The notes below the pieces were generated by a model that was not told the DNA's origin, did no database searches, and was given only the letters and a program-made list of their open reading frames with translations. From Plantactinospora sp. KBS50 (GTDB taxonomy: Bacteria; Actinomycetota; Actinomycetes; Mycobacteriales; Micromonosporaceae), in assembly GCF_002285795.1 (NCBI RefSeq), contig NZ_CP022961.1:3848001-3912000 (forward strand): 64,000 nucleotides of DNA, read 5' to 3'. The position numbers and the translations under genes are program-made. Shown one piece after another: positions 56,007 through 64,000 of this stretch; the first letter of the stretch is position 1; every line of letters starts with the position of its first letter.

Positions 56007-58399
56007 CCCTGCCCACCGACTTCGATGTCACGATCGAGTTCCTCTCCGACTGGCACGTCGGCACCGGGCAGGGCCGGCTCGGCAGCGTCGACGCCGTCGT
56101 GCGGCGCGACGCCGCCGGCCTGCCGTTCGTGCCGGCCAAGACCCTGCTCGGAGTGTGGCGCGACGCCTGCGAGACGGTCGCCGCGACGTTCGACCGGGCC
56201 GCGGACCGGCCGGATGCCTGGACGGCGTGGGTGGCCTGGCTCTTCGGCGACCAGGACGCGGCGGCCGGTCGGCTGCCGGCGCCCGCCGCGCTGCGGCTGA
56301 CCCCCGGGTACGCCCCGGCGTGGCTACGGAATTCGGTACGCGGCCGGCCGGAACTGGCCCAGGCGGCCGTGGTGCTGCGGCCCGGGGTGTCGATCGACGG
56401 CGTCACCGGCACCGTCGCCGACCGGCTGCTGCGGGTCGAGGAACGTGCGATCCGCGGCCTCAACCTCCGTTCCCGGGTCAGCGTCGTGCTGCCCGAGCCG
56501 ACCGGCGCCGGTGCGCAGCTGCCGGAGCCGGCGGAACTGATGCTGCGCGCCGGGGCGAGGCTGATCGAGGCGCTCGGCGGCAAGCGGAACCGCGGCGGCG
56601 GACGGGTCGCGGTGCTGCTGCCCGATGCCGTCATCGAGAACCCGGACGTGCACCCCACCCTCACCGACGATCGGCTGGCCGACCTGCTCGCCGCCGGGGT
56701 GCCCGCCACCCCGCCACCCCCACCGGCCACTCCGCCGGTGGCCACCTTCCACCCGTACGACCGGACCCGACCGGACCGTCGGCGGACGGTGCGGGTCGTC
56801 CTCAGAGTCGTCACCCCGGTGGTGGCCGCGAAACAGGTGCTGGGCAACCTCGTCATCGGCCGGGACGCGATCCCCGGGACGGCCCTGCTGGGCACCATGC
56901 TGGCCCACGCCCAACCGGGTCACGGCGACCGGCGGGGTCGGATCGGGCTGGCCGACATCGGCGTCGGAGACGCCGTGCCGGCGGTCGGCGACCCGGACGA
57001 CCCGGTGTCCGTGCGGCCCGCCGCGCCGGTGCCGGCGGCATGGCAGCGCGGCGACAAGGGCCAGGGTGCCTCGGTACACAACAGTCTGGTACGTGCCGCG
57101 CAGCCCGGCGCCCGCGCCAAGGGCATGAACGGCTGGATCGTGCCGGACGGGGACCGGTGGCGCGTGCTCGACCCGGCCACGGCGGCCAGCACGCACGCGG
57201 TGGTGGACGACGACGCACGCCGGCCGACCGTCGCCAGCGGTGGCGTCTACAGCTATCTCGGTATCGCGGCGGACAGCCTGCTGTGCAGCGACGTGGTGCT
57301 GCCGGCCGATGTCGAGCTGCGGCTGCGCTCCGGCGACCGGCTACGGTTCGGCCGGTCCCGCAAGGACGACTACGGTTTGGTCGAGGTCGTCGACGTGGTC
57401 GAGCTGGCCGCGCCGCCCCGGCCGGTCGCCCCGGTGGACGGTCGGCTGCGGGTGTGGTGCGTCTCCGACGTGCTGCTGCGCGACGACCGGCTCAACCCGG
57501 ACCCGTCACCGCACGGCCTGGCCCGGGCGTTGACGACCGCGTTGGCTCCGGCCTCCTGCGCGGTCCCCGAGTGCCAGCCGGCCTCGGCCACCGGCGTCGG
57601 TGCCGGCACCGACGCCGCGGCCGAGCCGGGGACGGCCGTGGAGGCGGTCACTGCGGCCGAGCGCCGGGACGGATTCGGGGTCGCCTGGGGCCGGCCCCGG
57701 CCCAGCCAGGTGGCGCTGCGCGCCGGCAGCGTCGTCACCCTTGAGGTGACCGGGACGCCGGACCCGGACCGGCTGGCCGGGCTGGAACGCGACGGCCTCG
57801 GCGAACGCACGGCCGAGGGGTACGGCCGGATCCGGTTCAACCCGCCGGAGCTGACCGTCGAACGGCCCAGCGTGGCCTTCTCCGACGCGGCCCCGGCACG
57901 GGACGCCCCCGCCGACCCGGACCCGCAGGACATCCCCGACGATCCGGACCCGCTGGAGATCAACGCGTGGCGGCGGGTCATCCGGCGGGCAAGCGCCGAG
58001 CTGGAGCCCGACGCCCTGATCCCGGGAATCGGCAAGATGGCCAAACGGCGGGCCCAGCTCGGCGCGCTGCGGGCGCAACTGGAACGGCTGACCCTGCCCG
58101 GTGGGTCGGCACTGGTCCGGCACTGGATCGACGGGACCCGGGCCGTACGGGCGCGCCGCGACGCGTGGGGCGAGGACACCCTCAGGAATCTGGCGGCGCT
58201 GCTACTCGACGACGCCAACCTGATCTGGCAACGCCTCGACCTGCACGGGCCGATGAACCACCTCGTCCTCGCGCCCGGCCGGGAGGACCGGATCCGCGAA
58301 GGGCTGCGCACCGAGGCGGTGGTCACGACGGTCACCGACGCGCTGCGCAAACTCCTCCGGGGCGACGCCCGGTCCCGCTCGACGAGGGAGGAACACTGA
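56003..58399 (+). CDS. RAMP-superfamily protein, Csx10-like with two fused RAMP domains
   Basis: A 798-residue RAMP protein of a type III effector complex. The first domain runs from FLSDWHVGTGQGRLG and PFVPAKTLLGVWRDA to the glycine-rich loop GGKRNRGGGRV. A second RAMP unit contains SRKDDYGLVEVVDVV, the Csx10-type signature, and ends LGERTAEGYGRIRF. A helical C-terminal extension of about 180 residues follows. It binds crRNA or caps the complex end in subtype III-D-like systems. ATGA overlaps on both sides. Confidence 0.82.
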   Translation: MTLPTDFDVTIEFLSDWHVGTGQGRLGSVDAVVRRDAAGLPFVPAKTLLGVWRDACETVAATFDRAADRPDAWTAWVAWLFGDQDAAAGRLPAPAALRLTPGYAPAWLRNSVRGRPELAQAAVVLRPGVSIDGVTGTVADRLLRVEERAIRGLNLRSRVSVVLPEPTGAGAQLPEPAELMLRAGARLIEALGGKRNRGGGRVAVLLPDAVIENPDVHPTLTDDRLADLLAAGVPATPPPPPATPPVATFHPYDRTRPDRRRTVRVVLRVVTPVVAAKQVLGNLVIGRDAIPGTALLGTMLAHAQPGHGDRRGRIGLADIGVGDAVPAVGDPDDPVSVRPAAPVPAAWQRGDKGQGASVHNSLVRAAQPGARAKGMNGWIVPDGDRWRVLDPATAASTHAVVDDDARRPTVASGGVYSYLGIAADSLLCSDVVLPADVELRLRSGDRLRFGRSRKDDYGLVEVVDVVELAAPPRPVAPVDGRLRVWCVSDVLLRDDRLNPDPSPHGLARALTTALAPASCAVPECQPASATGVGAGTDAAAEPGTAVEAVTAAERRDGFGVAWGRPRPSQVALRAGSVVTLEVTGTPDPDRLAGLERDGLGERTAEGYGRIRFNPPELTVERPSVAFSDAAPARDAPADPDPQDIPDDPDPLEINAWRRVIRRASAELEPDALIPGIGKMAKRRAQLGALRAQLERLTLPGGSALVRHWIDGTRAVRARRDAWGEDTLRNLAALLLDDANLIWQRLDLHGPMNHLVLAPGREDRIREGLRTEAVVTTVTDALRKLLRGDARSRSTREEH

Positions 58400-60078
58400 T
58401 GGGACAGTCCACCGGAGAGCGCATCGAGATCCTGGGCACGCTCGTATGTGTCGGACCGGTGCACGTCGGCGGCTGGGACACCACCGCGGAGGCCAGCCTG
58501 ACGGTCGCCCGCGACGGAACCGGTCGGGTGTGCCTGCCGGGCACCTCGATCGCGGGGTCGCTGCGGGCGTACCTCGGCGGTATCCACCGGTTCGGCGGCA
58601 CCGCCCCGAACGACCCGGCGAACGCCCTCTTCGGCACCGTCGTTCCGGACAGCCGGGACGGCTCGCCGTCCTGGCTGCGGGTCGACGACGCGCATCTGAT
58701 CGGCAACGACGTGGTACCAGTGGTCCGGGATGGGGTCGGCATCGACCGGCGCTCGGGCAGCGCCGCGGCGAACTTCCTCTACACCCGCCAACTGCTTCCG
58801 GCCGGCACCCGCTTCGCGCTGCGCATCGTCGCCGACACCCCGACAGGCGCCGACGCGCCGAACTACCCGGGCGGTTGGCCGAGGCTGATCGACGACGCCG
58901 TCGCCACCCTGGTCGCCGGGCTGCGTCAGGGCCGGGTGCCGATCGGCGCGGGGCGCGGTCGCGGCCTCGGCCGGGTGGAGTTGCGCGACGTCACGGTCCG
59001 CCGCGCCGACCTGTCCGACCCGGCCGGCCTGGTCGGCTGGCTGGCCGGAAGGACGCCGGCCACCGGGCCCGCGCCGGAGGCCGACCCGCCGCCGGACGGG
59101 CGGCTGCGGATCACCGTACGCTGGAAGCCGCTCGGACCGCTGCTGGTCCGTGACTCTGTCGCCGGCACGGTGGTCGACACGTTGCCGCTCACCGAGATGG
59201 CCGTCGACGACACGGTCCGGCTGCTGCTGCCGGGCTCGTCGATCCGGGGCACGGTCCGGGCGCACACCGAACGGATCGTCCGTACGCTGCGGCGCGAGGA
59301 CGCTCCCGAGACGTTCGACGAGGCGCTGCGCCGACCGCCGCCCGGCGTCGACGTGCTGTTCGGGTCGGCGCCGACGGGCAGGCGTACCGATCCGGACGGG
59401 GCCGGCACGGACGGGGCCGGCGTTGACACCGGCGGTTCCGACTCGGGCTGGCGGGGGGTGCTTGCCTTCGCCGACTGCCACAGCGTCGAGCGCGTCCCCG
59501 CCGAGCAGTGGAACCGGATCCTCGCCGTGGTCCCCGACCGGGTGCCAGACGGTTCGAAGGCGGAGCCCCGCGAGCAGCGGCAGGAGCGCAACACCGAGCG
59601 CGACCGGGCCCGCAGTGCGCTCCGGACGACGCTGGACAAGATCCGCCTTGCCATCCCGCTGGATGTCAGCGACCACGTTGCCATCGACAGGTGGACCGGC
59701 GGGGCCGCCGACCACCGGCTGTTCAGCGTCCTCGACCCGGCCGGCACCGTGGCCTGGGACCCGATCCAGATCGAGGTCGACACCGCCCGGCTGGCCGCGT
59801 CCACGGACAGCGCCGGCGCGACGTCCGCCCCACTGGCGCTGCCGCTGCTGCTGCTCGCGCTGCGGGACCTGCGCGACGGTTGGCTGAGCCTCGGCCACGG
59901 CGGCACCCGGGGCCGCGGACAGATCCAGGTAACCGAGGTGACCTTCGCGGGCGACGGGCTGGTCGAGCCGTGGCGATCCCTGGCCGGCAACACCCTCGAC
60001 GCCATCCTCGCCGACCCGCCGCCGCAGGTCGAGGCCGCGATGACGACCTGGCAGAGCACCTTCGAGGAGGCAGCATGA
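58399..60078 (+). CDS. RAMP-superfamily protein, fused Cas7-Cas7 (Csm3-like tandem)
   Basis: A 559-residue protein with two Csm3/Cas7-like domains. The first is VHVGGWDTTAEAS, CLPGTSIAGSLRAYLG, LFGTVVPDS and glycine loop GAGRGRGLGRVEL. The second is LLPGSSIRGTVRAHTERIVRTL, DVLFGSAPTG, GVLAFADC and GHGGTRGRGQIQV. Each Cas7 unit covers part of the crRNA guide and may hold a target-RNA-cleaving Asp (ADCH or VDDAH positions). Fusion of backbone subunits is a known trend in type III variants. Confidence 0.87.
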   Translation: MGQSTGERIEILGTLVCVGPVHVGGWDTTAEASLTVARDGTGRVCLPGTSIAGSLRAYLGGIHRFGGTAPNDPANALFGTVVPDSRDGSPSWLRVDDAHLIGNDVVPVVRDGVGIDRRSGSAAANFLYTRQLLPAGTRFALRIVADTPTGADAPNYPGGWPRLIDDAVATLVAGLRQGRVPIGAGRGRGLGRVELRDVTVRRADLSDPAGLVGWLAGRTPATGPAPEADPPPDGRLRITVRWKPLGPLLVRDSVAGTVVDTLPLTEMAVDDTVRLLLPGSSIRGTVRAHTERIVRTLRREDAPETFDEALRRPPPGVDVLFGSAPTGRRTDPDGAGTDGAGVDTGGSDSGWRGVLAFADCHSVERVPAEQWNRILAVVPDRVPDGSKAEPREQRQERNTERDRARSALRTTLDKIRLAIPLDVSDHVAIDRWTGGAADHRLFSVLDPAGTVAWDPIQIEVDTARLAASTDSAGATSAPLALPLLLLALRDLRDGWLSLGHGGTRGRGQIQVTEVTFAGDGLVEPWRSLAGNTLDAILADPPPQVEAAMTTWQSTFEEAA

Positions 60079-60740
60079 CCACCGGTCGAGATGGCGCGGT
60101 GCTGCACGCCGTCCGCGCCGCCCACCCGCTGCGCGCCGCCGAGTCCCTCGCCTGGTTCACCCCCGGGACCCCGCCAGGCAAGGAAATCGTCGGCTACACG
60201 CTCTCCGCGCGGGCCGCCGTCTGGCTGCGGGTCGGACCCGACGGCACCGTCCAGGCCGTCGATGGTGACCCGCTCGCCGAGGCGTACGAGATGCTGCTCT
60301 TCGACGGCGACCGGGAACTGCGTTGGCTGCGTACCCCGGACGGCCTGGGCCGGGCCGTCGCGGTGGGTGAGGATCCCGCCAGCCTGCCCCCGGGCGACGA
60401 CGTCACCGTCGACCAGCGCCCGGGTCGTGACCTCGCCGCCGCGACCCCACGACGCGGCGACACCCAGCGCCGGCTGCTCGCCGGGGAGGCCAGGGAACAC
60501 GAGAGGACCGGCTGGACGGCCCTGGCCGGCCGGCGGATGGCCACGGTCGCCCTGCCGATGCCGTTCCCCGGCACCGGCCGATGGATCGCCGTCGAGACGG
60601 TCGAGTACCTGGTCGAGGACGGCCACGGCAACCTCGACGTGGCCGACTCCCGGACCTGCCGACTGCTCCCCCTCGACGAGGCCCAGACCCTGGTACGCAC
60701 CGCACCCGCATCGACCCACGCGGAGAGGACGACGGCATGA
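60075..60740 (+). CDS. Csx19-like CRISPR-associated protein (TIGR03984 type)
   Basis: A 221-residue protein with LLFDGDRELRWLRTPDGLGRAVAVGEDP, the pattern I associate with the Csx19/TIGR03984 family found beside csx10 in subtype III-D loci. YLVEDGHGNLDVADSRTCRLLPL follows. Biochemical role not known. Overlaps both neighbours (ATGA). Confidence 0.7.
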   Translation: MTTGRDGAVLHAVRAAHPLRAAESLAWFTPGTPPGKEIVGYTLSARAAVWLRVGPDGTVQAVDGDPLAEAYEMLLFDGDRELRWLRTPDGLGRAVAVGEDPASLPPGDDVTVDQRPGRDLAAATPRRGDTQRRLLAGEAREHERTGWTALAGRRMATVALPMPFPGTGRWIAVETVEYLVEDGHGNLDVADSRTCRLLPLDEAQTLVRTAPASTHAERTTA

Positions 60741-63318
60741 CCGACCAGCAGGGGCTGTGCATCACCGTCGAGACGAAGATGGTCAAGCGCGGAGATGCGC
60801 TCGAAGGCGTGATTCCCATCAGCGCCAGGGCCAAGGACGCCCGGCCGAAACAGCTCCACCGCCGTGAGTGGGACGTTGCCCTCGCCGAGCACGTCACCAC
60901 GATGGCCGAGGGCGACAGTGTCGCGGTCGAGGTGACCATCGACCGGCGCACAGGAATTCGGGACGCCAGGCTGCACGGAGTCGCGGCGTTGCCCAGGATC
61001 ACGCCCGACCCCGAGCGGGCCACGGCGGTCGCAAAGAATGGCGGGACCGTCAACCCGTACACGTTCGTGCCGACCCCGCCCCGGATCGGCCTGGATCGCA
61101 CCGGCATGGCGGACGGCGCACCCGCCAGCCACGCGTACCACACGGCCGGGCAGTGGAGCGGAACGCTGGCCCTGACCCTGACCACCGTCACCCCGCTACT
61201 GCTGCCGGTGCTCGCGGCCGACCAGCCGAAGGACGGGCCCCGGGCCTTCGAGGTACGGGTCGACCCGACTGGCATGCCGCTGATCCACGGCGCCTCGCTC
61301 AAGGGCGCGCTGCGCAGTCCCTACGAGACGATCACCGCGAGCCGGTACGGGGTCTTCTTCGGGCATCACAAGCGGCTCGCCTACCGGGTCCCGGCCAACA
61401 CCGCCCTCGATCTCACCCCGGCCCGCGTCTGCGAGCAGGAGGACGGCCGCAAGGTCTTCCGGATCTGCCGGGGTGACGTCGACTGGATCGAGCCCAGCGA
61501 ACCGAACAATCAGGTGCAGTGCGCGGCCTGGGTCCCCGCCTACGGTGCGCCGCCCGTGCGCCGGCTCGGCGGACTGGACGCTCAGCCACTGACCGCGCAC
61601 CACCGCACCCGGGTCCACGCCCGCGTCGTGCTGTACCAGTACGAACGCACCCGCGGGCGGACAACCCGATTCCAGGTCTGGCGCGCGACCCACCTGGCCC
61701 GCAGCAAGGCCGAGATAGAGACGAGCCTGCGTGTTACCCGGCACGTCGATGTCGAGTCCGCTGGCAGCCTGACGCGCGTGTCCGCGGTCGCGCCCAGAGT
61801 CGTTCAGGGCTGGCTGTCGGCGACCGGCAGGACGATCGGGTCCAAACACGACGAGCGGCTGTTCATCGAGAGCCCGCAGCTGACCGACGTCCCGGTCGAA
61901 GGCGGGCATGAGGAGTACTGGCAGGCGGTGCTCTCAGCGTACGACCAGGCGCAGGATTACAACGACCCGAACGCCACCCAGTCGCGTACCAGGCTCGGCG
62001 GCACAAACAAGCTGACCCGCTCGCCCCATGTCGGCAACAAGGAGCTTTACGAGCTGCCTGTCGGCACGCTTGTCTATGTGAAGTACGACCGGGGCGAGGT
62101 CAGCCAGGTGCACCCGGTGATGATTGGCCGGCTACCCTTCGACAGCTCGCCCGGCGAGTTGCTGCCCGAGAGCCTACGACCGGCGCCGGTCCGCGACCAG
62201 CTCTCCTCCGCCGACCGGCTGTTCGGCTGGGTGCCCAGCCATGATGACGACGGGAACGAGGACGACGACGGGGCCAACGACGGGGCCTCGGGTTACCGGG
62301 GACGGCTACAGGTCCATTCGATCATTTGCACCACCAAGGACTGGGGGCCGCCGGGCAGCTTTCCCAAGGACGGGGTGACGCTGGCGCCGTTGAGCAGCCC
62401 CAAGCCCACCCAGTTCCGCTTCTACGCCTCCCCCGACCGCGAGGGCTCACCGATGCCGCGAAAGGCCGCGAAGGCCACCGGGTACGCCGCCGGCAGTGGT
62501 CTGCGGGGCCGCAAGATGTACCGCTGGCGGGAGGAGACCCCCAGCACTGGGAGCCGATTTCCGACCGCGAAGACCCGGCACGGGCGTACCTCGCGATGGA
62601 GGACCAGCGGAAGAAGCCCACGCAGCTCTCCCGGCACCGCGGCTGGGTACGCCCCGGCGTGACGTTCGAGGTTGAACTGTTCCTCGACGGCGCCGGCGAG
62701 GACGAACTCGGCGCCCTGCTGTGGTTGCTCACCCGCGACGACGCGCCCCTGCGGCTCGGCGCCGGCAAGCCGTACGGCTTCGGCGTCGTGACCGCCGGGG
62801 TCGACTGGGACCAGACCAGACTCTGGGACGCGGCCGGGGTGCGGGCCGGCTGGTTGGGGCTGGCCCGGCCCGAGGTTGAAGGCCGCGACCGGCTCATCGG
62901 GCTCGCCGAGGCATTCGCCGGCACCGCACATGGCAACGGGATGCTGCGGGAGGCAACCGAGTCGTATCTCGCAGCGGCCCGACCGGTCAGCGAGCCGGTG
63001 CACTACCCGCGCAAAACTCCCCAGCCGCAGGCCGAAAGCTACGAATGGTTCGGCTGGAACGACCAAGCCAGAAACGGGACGGTACTCAACGGTTGGGCGT
63101 TGCCCCACGTGCGTGATCCCGAGCAGCGGCTGCCCTTCGCCGACGATGAAGGTCGGGCTGCGGGGACCGCAGGTGGTGCTGATCAGCGTCGCAGCGGCTC
63201 AGGTAATCCCGGTGCCGGGCGTTCGGGCAAGCGAAAGTCCGTACCTCCGCAGAGTCGCGGCGGGTCCGGCCAGGCATCCGGTCGACCCGGCCGTGGTGGC
63301 AGGGGACGGCCGGGTTAG
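60737..63318 (+). CDS. Large RAMP-superfamily CRISPR protein (TIGR03986-like), frameshifted
   Basis: 860 residues when corrected. The RAMP core has LALTLTTVTPLLLPVL, LIHGASLKGALRSPYETITASRYGVFF, LPVGTLVYVKYDRGEV, QVHSIICTTKDWG and, near the end, the glycine loop LRLGAGKPYGFGVV. A basic Gly/Ser/Arg tail closes the protein. CCCCC at 62538-62542 breaks the frame after YRWREETP; one added C gives QHWEPISDREDPARAYLAM and the rest. As sequenced the glycine loop is lost. A backbone or terminal subunit of the effector complex. Confidence 0.83.
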
Positions 63319-63451
63319 CCGTCCAACCTGAGCCGACTGCCCTCGTTTCTTCATCACGAACATCACTCGCACTCGATCGCCCGCCGGCCGTCTCGGCGGC
63401 GGCGTCCGCTCGTTGCCTTCGAGTGGAGACTCAGGAAACGGAGACCAGGAC

Positions 63452-64000
63452 ATGCGGTTCTACGTGGACGTCGCGGGGCCGGACGCGGCGCTGCCGTGGA
63501 AGCACGTACACGGGGTGGCGCACGCCGTGGTATATGGGCTGCTCGGCGACCAGGCGCCCGACCTCGCCACCGACCTGCACGACCATGGCTGGAACGGCAC
63601 CGGCCTGCGCCCGATCGGCATCACGCCGCCCGCCTTCACCGGTGCCCGGAGGAAGCCCGGCGCGTTCATGATGTCGACCAACGGCCGGATCTGGTTCGGC
63701 TCCCCCGTACCCGAACTGGCCGCGTTGCTGCTGACCGGCGTGACCAGCCGCCGCGAGCTGCGCTGGGGACCGGTCACCCTCACCGTCAAGGGCGCACAGT
63801 TGGAGCCGGTCGGCGGCGCGGAAACGCCGGCCGTCCTGGAAACCCGCACGCCCATCCTGATCAAGGCCGAGGGCGATCGGTACCTGCTGCCCGAGGACGA
63901 CGGGTATACCGAAAGGCTGCTGGCCAACATCCGGCGCAAGGCCAAAGCGCTCGGGGTGCCCGGCGACGCCGACCTTGAGGTGCTGGACGCCGGCAAGCGC
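63452..64000 (+). CDS. cas6: CRISPR-associated endoribonuclease Cas6, partial
   Basis: The first 183 residues of a protein that continues past the window. MRFYVDVAGPDAALPWKHVHGVAHAVVYGLLGD and RPIGITPPAF, FMMSTNGRIWFGSPVPELAALLLTGV match the N-terminal half of Cas6-type pre-crRNA processing enzymes. The start has an AGGA site. The 133 bp before it hold no gene, so it may have its own promoter. A CRISPR array is expected to the right. The catalytic residues and the glycine-rich C-terminus are not visible. Confidence 0.72.
   Translation, partial: MRFYVDVAGPDAALPWKHVHGVAHAVVYGLLGDQAPDLATDLHDHGWNGTGLRPIGITPPAFTGARRKPGAFMMSTNGRIWFGSPVPELAALLLTGVTSRRELRWGPVTLTVKGAQLEPVGGAETPAVLETRTPILIKAEGDRYLLPEDDGYTERLLANIRRKAKALGVPGDADLEVLDAGKR

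Noticed and set aside
63319-63451. Possible CRISPR repeat or leader before cas6
   Set aside because: No repeated unit in these 133 bp; any array must lie beyond the window.

Overview
The window is very GC-rich, densely packed double-strand actinobacterial DNA. Genes use many GTG starts and ATGA/GTGA overlaps, there are IdeR/DmdR1-type iron boxes, and regulators are of the GntR/HutC type. A Micromonospora-like soil actinomycete is the best guess, but no rRNA or tRNA is present to confirm it. No CRISPR array, IS element, rRNA or tRNA was seen.

Region 1 (1-10,278) is an iron-regulated siderophore locus. A minus-strand operon encodes an aryl carrier protein, a flavin halogenase, an MbtH protein and an NRPS (C-A-PCP-C..., cut by the left edge). 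A second minus-strand operon encodes a ferri-siderophore binding lipoprotein and an MbtK/IucB-type acyltransferase. A divergent plus-strand operon encodes two FecCD permeases and an ATPase. Three iron boxes sit in the two control regions. The first A domain reads as glycine-specific. With the aryl carrier protein and halogenase this points to a chlorinated catechol-glycine siderophore.

Region 2 (10,315-31,071) is a catabolic island. Two paralogous GntR regulators share a 13-bp operator found three times. A minus operon encodes a ThDP enzyme, an FGGY kinase and an aldehyde dehydrogenase. A long plus operon encodes a carbohydrate ABC importer without its ATPase, a VOC protein, two Gfo/Idh/MocA dehydrogenases, three SDRs, two CoA-transferase-like alpha/beta pairs, a MaoC hydratase and an acyl-CoA synthetase. 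Together they look like uptake, oxidation, CoA activation and C-C cleavage of an unidentified polyol, cyclitol or sugar-acid-like compound.

Region 3 (31,149-40,284) holds a small helix-hairpin-helix protein, a guanidine-III riboswitch in front of a Gdx/SugE exporter, and a full kdp locus (small ORF, kdpF, A, B, C, D, E).

Region 4 (40,549-48,934) is a compact trans-AT-like polyketide cluster: two stand-alone acyltransferases, one KS-psiKR-KR-ACP protein, a MATE exporter and a free-standing condensation domain.

Region 5 (48,962-64,000) is a type III CRISPR effector locus resembling subtype III-D. It has an HD-less Cas10 with an intact GGDD motif, three large RAMP proteins (two with fused RAMP domains), a Csx19-like protein, the start of Cas6, a convergent CARF-HEPN-like ancillary ribonuclease, and two proteins of unknown role.

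A recurring oddity runs through the window. Seven genes are broken by what looks like loss of exactly one G or C in a G/C run of 4-6 bases (near 26,291, 32,148, 33,889, 34,966, 49,332, 55,683 and 62,538). In each case restoring one base gives a full-length protein with the expected family ending and neighbour overlap. These are more likely sequence errors than real pseudogenes.
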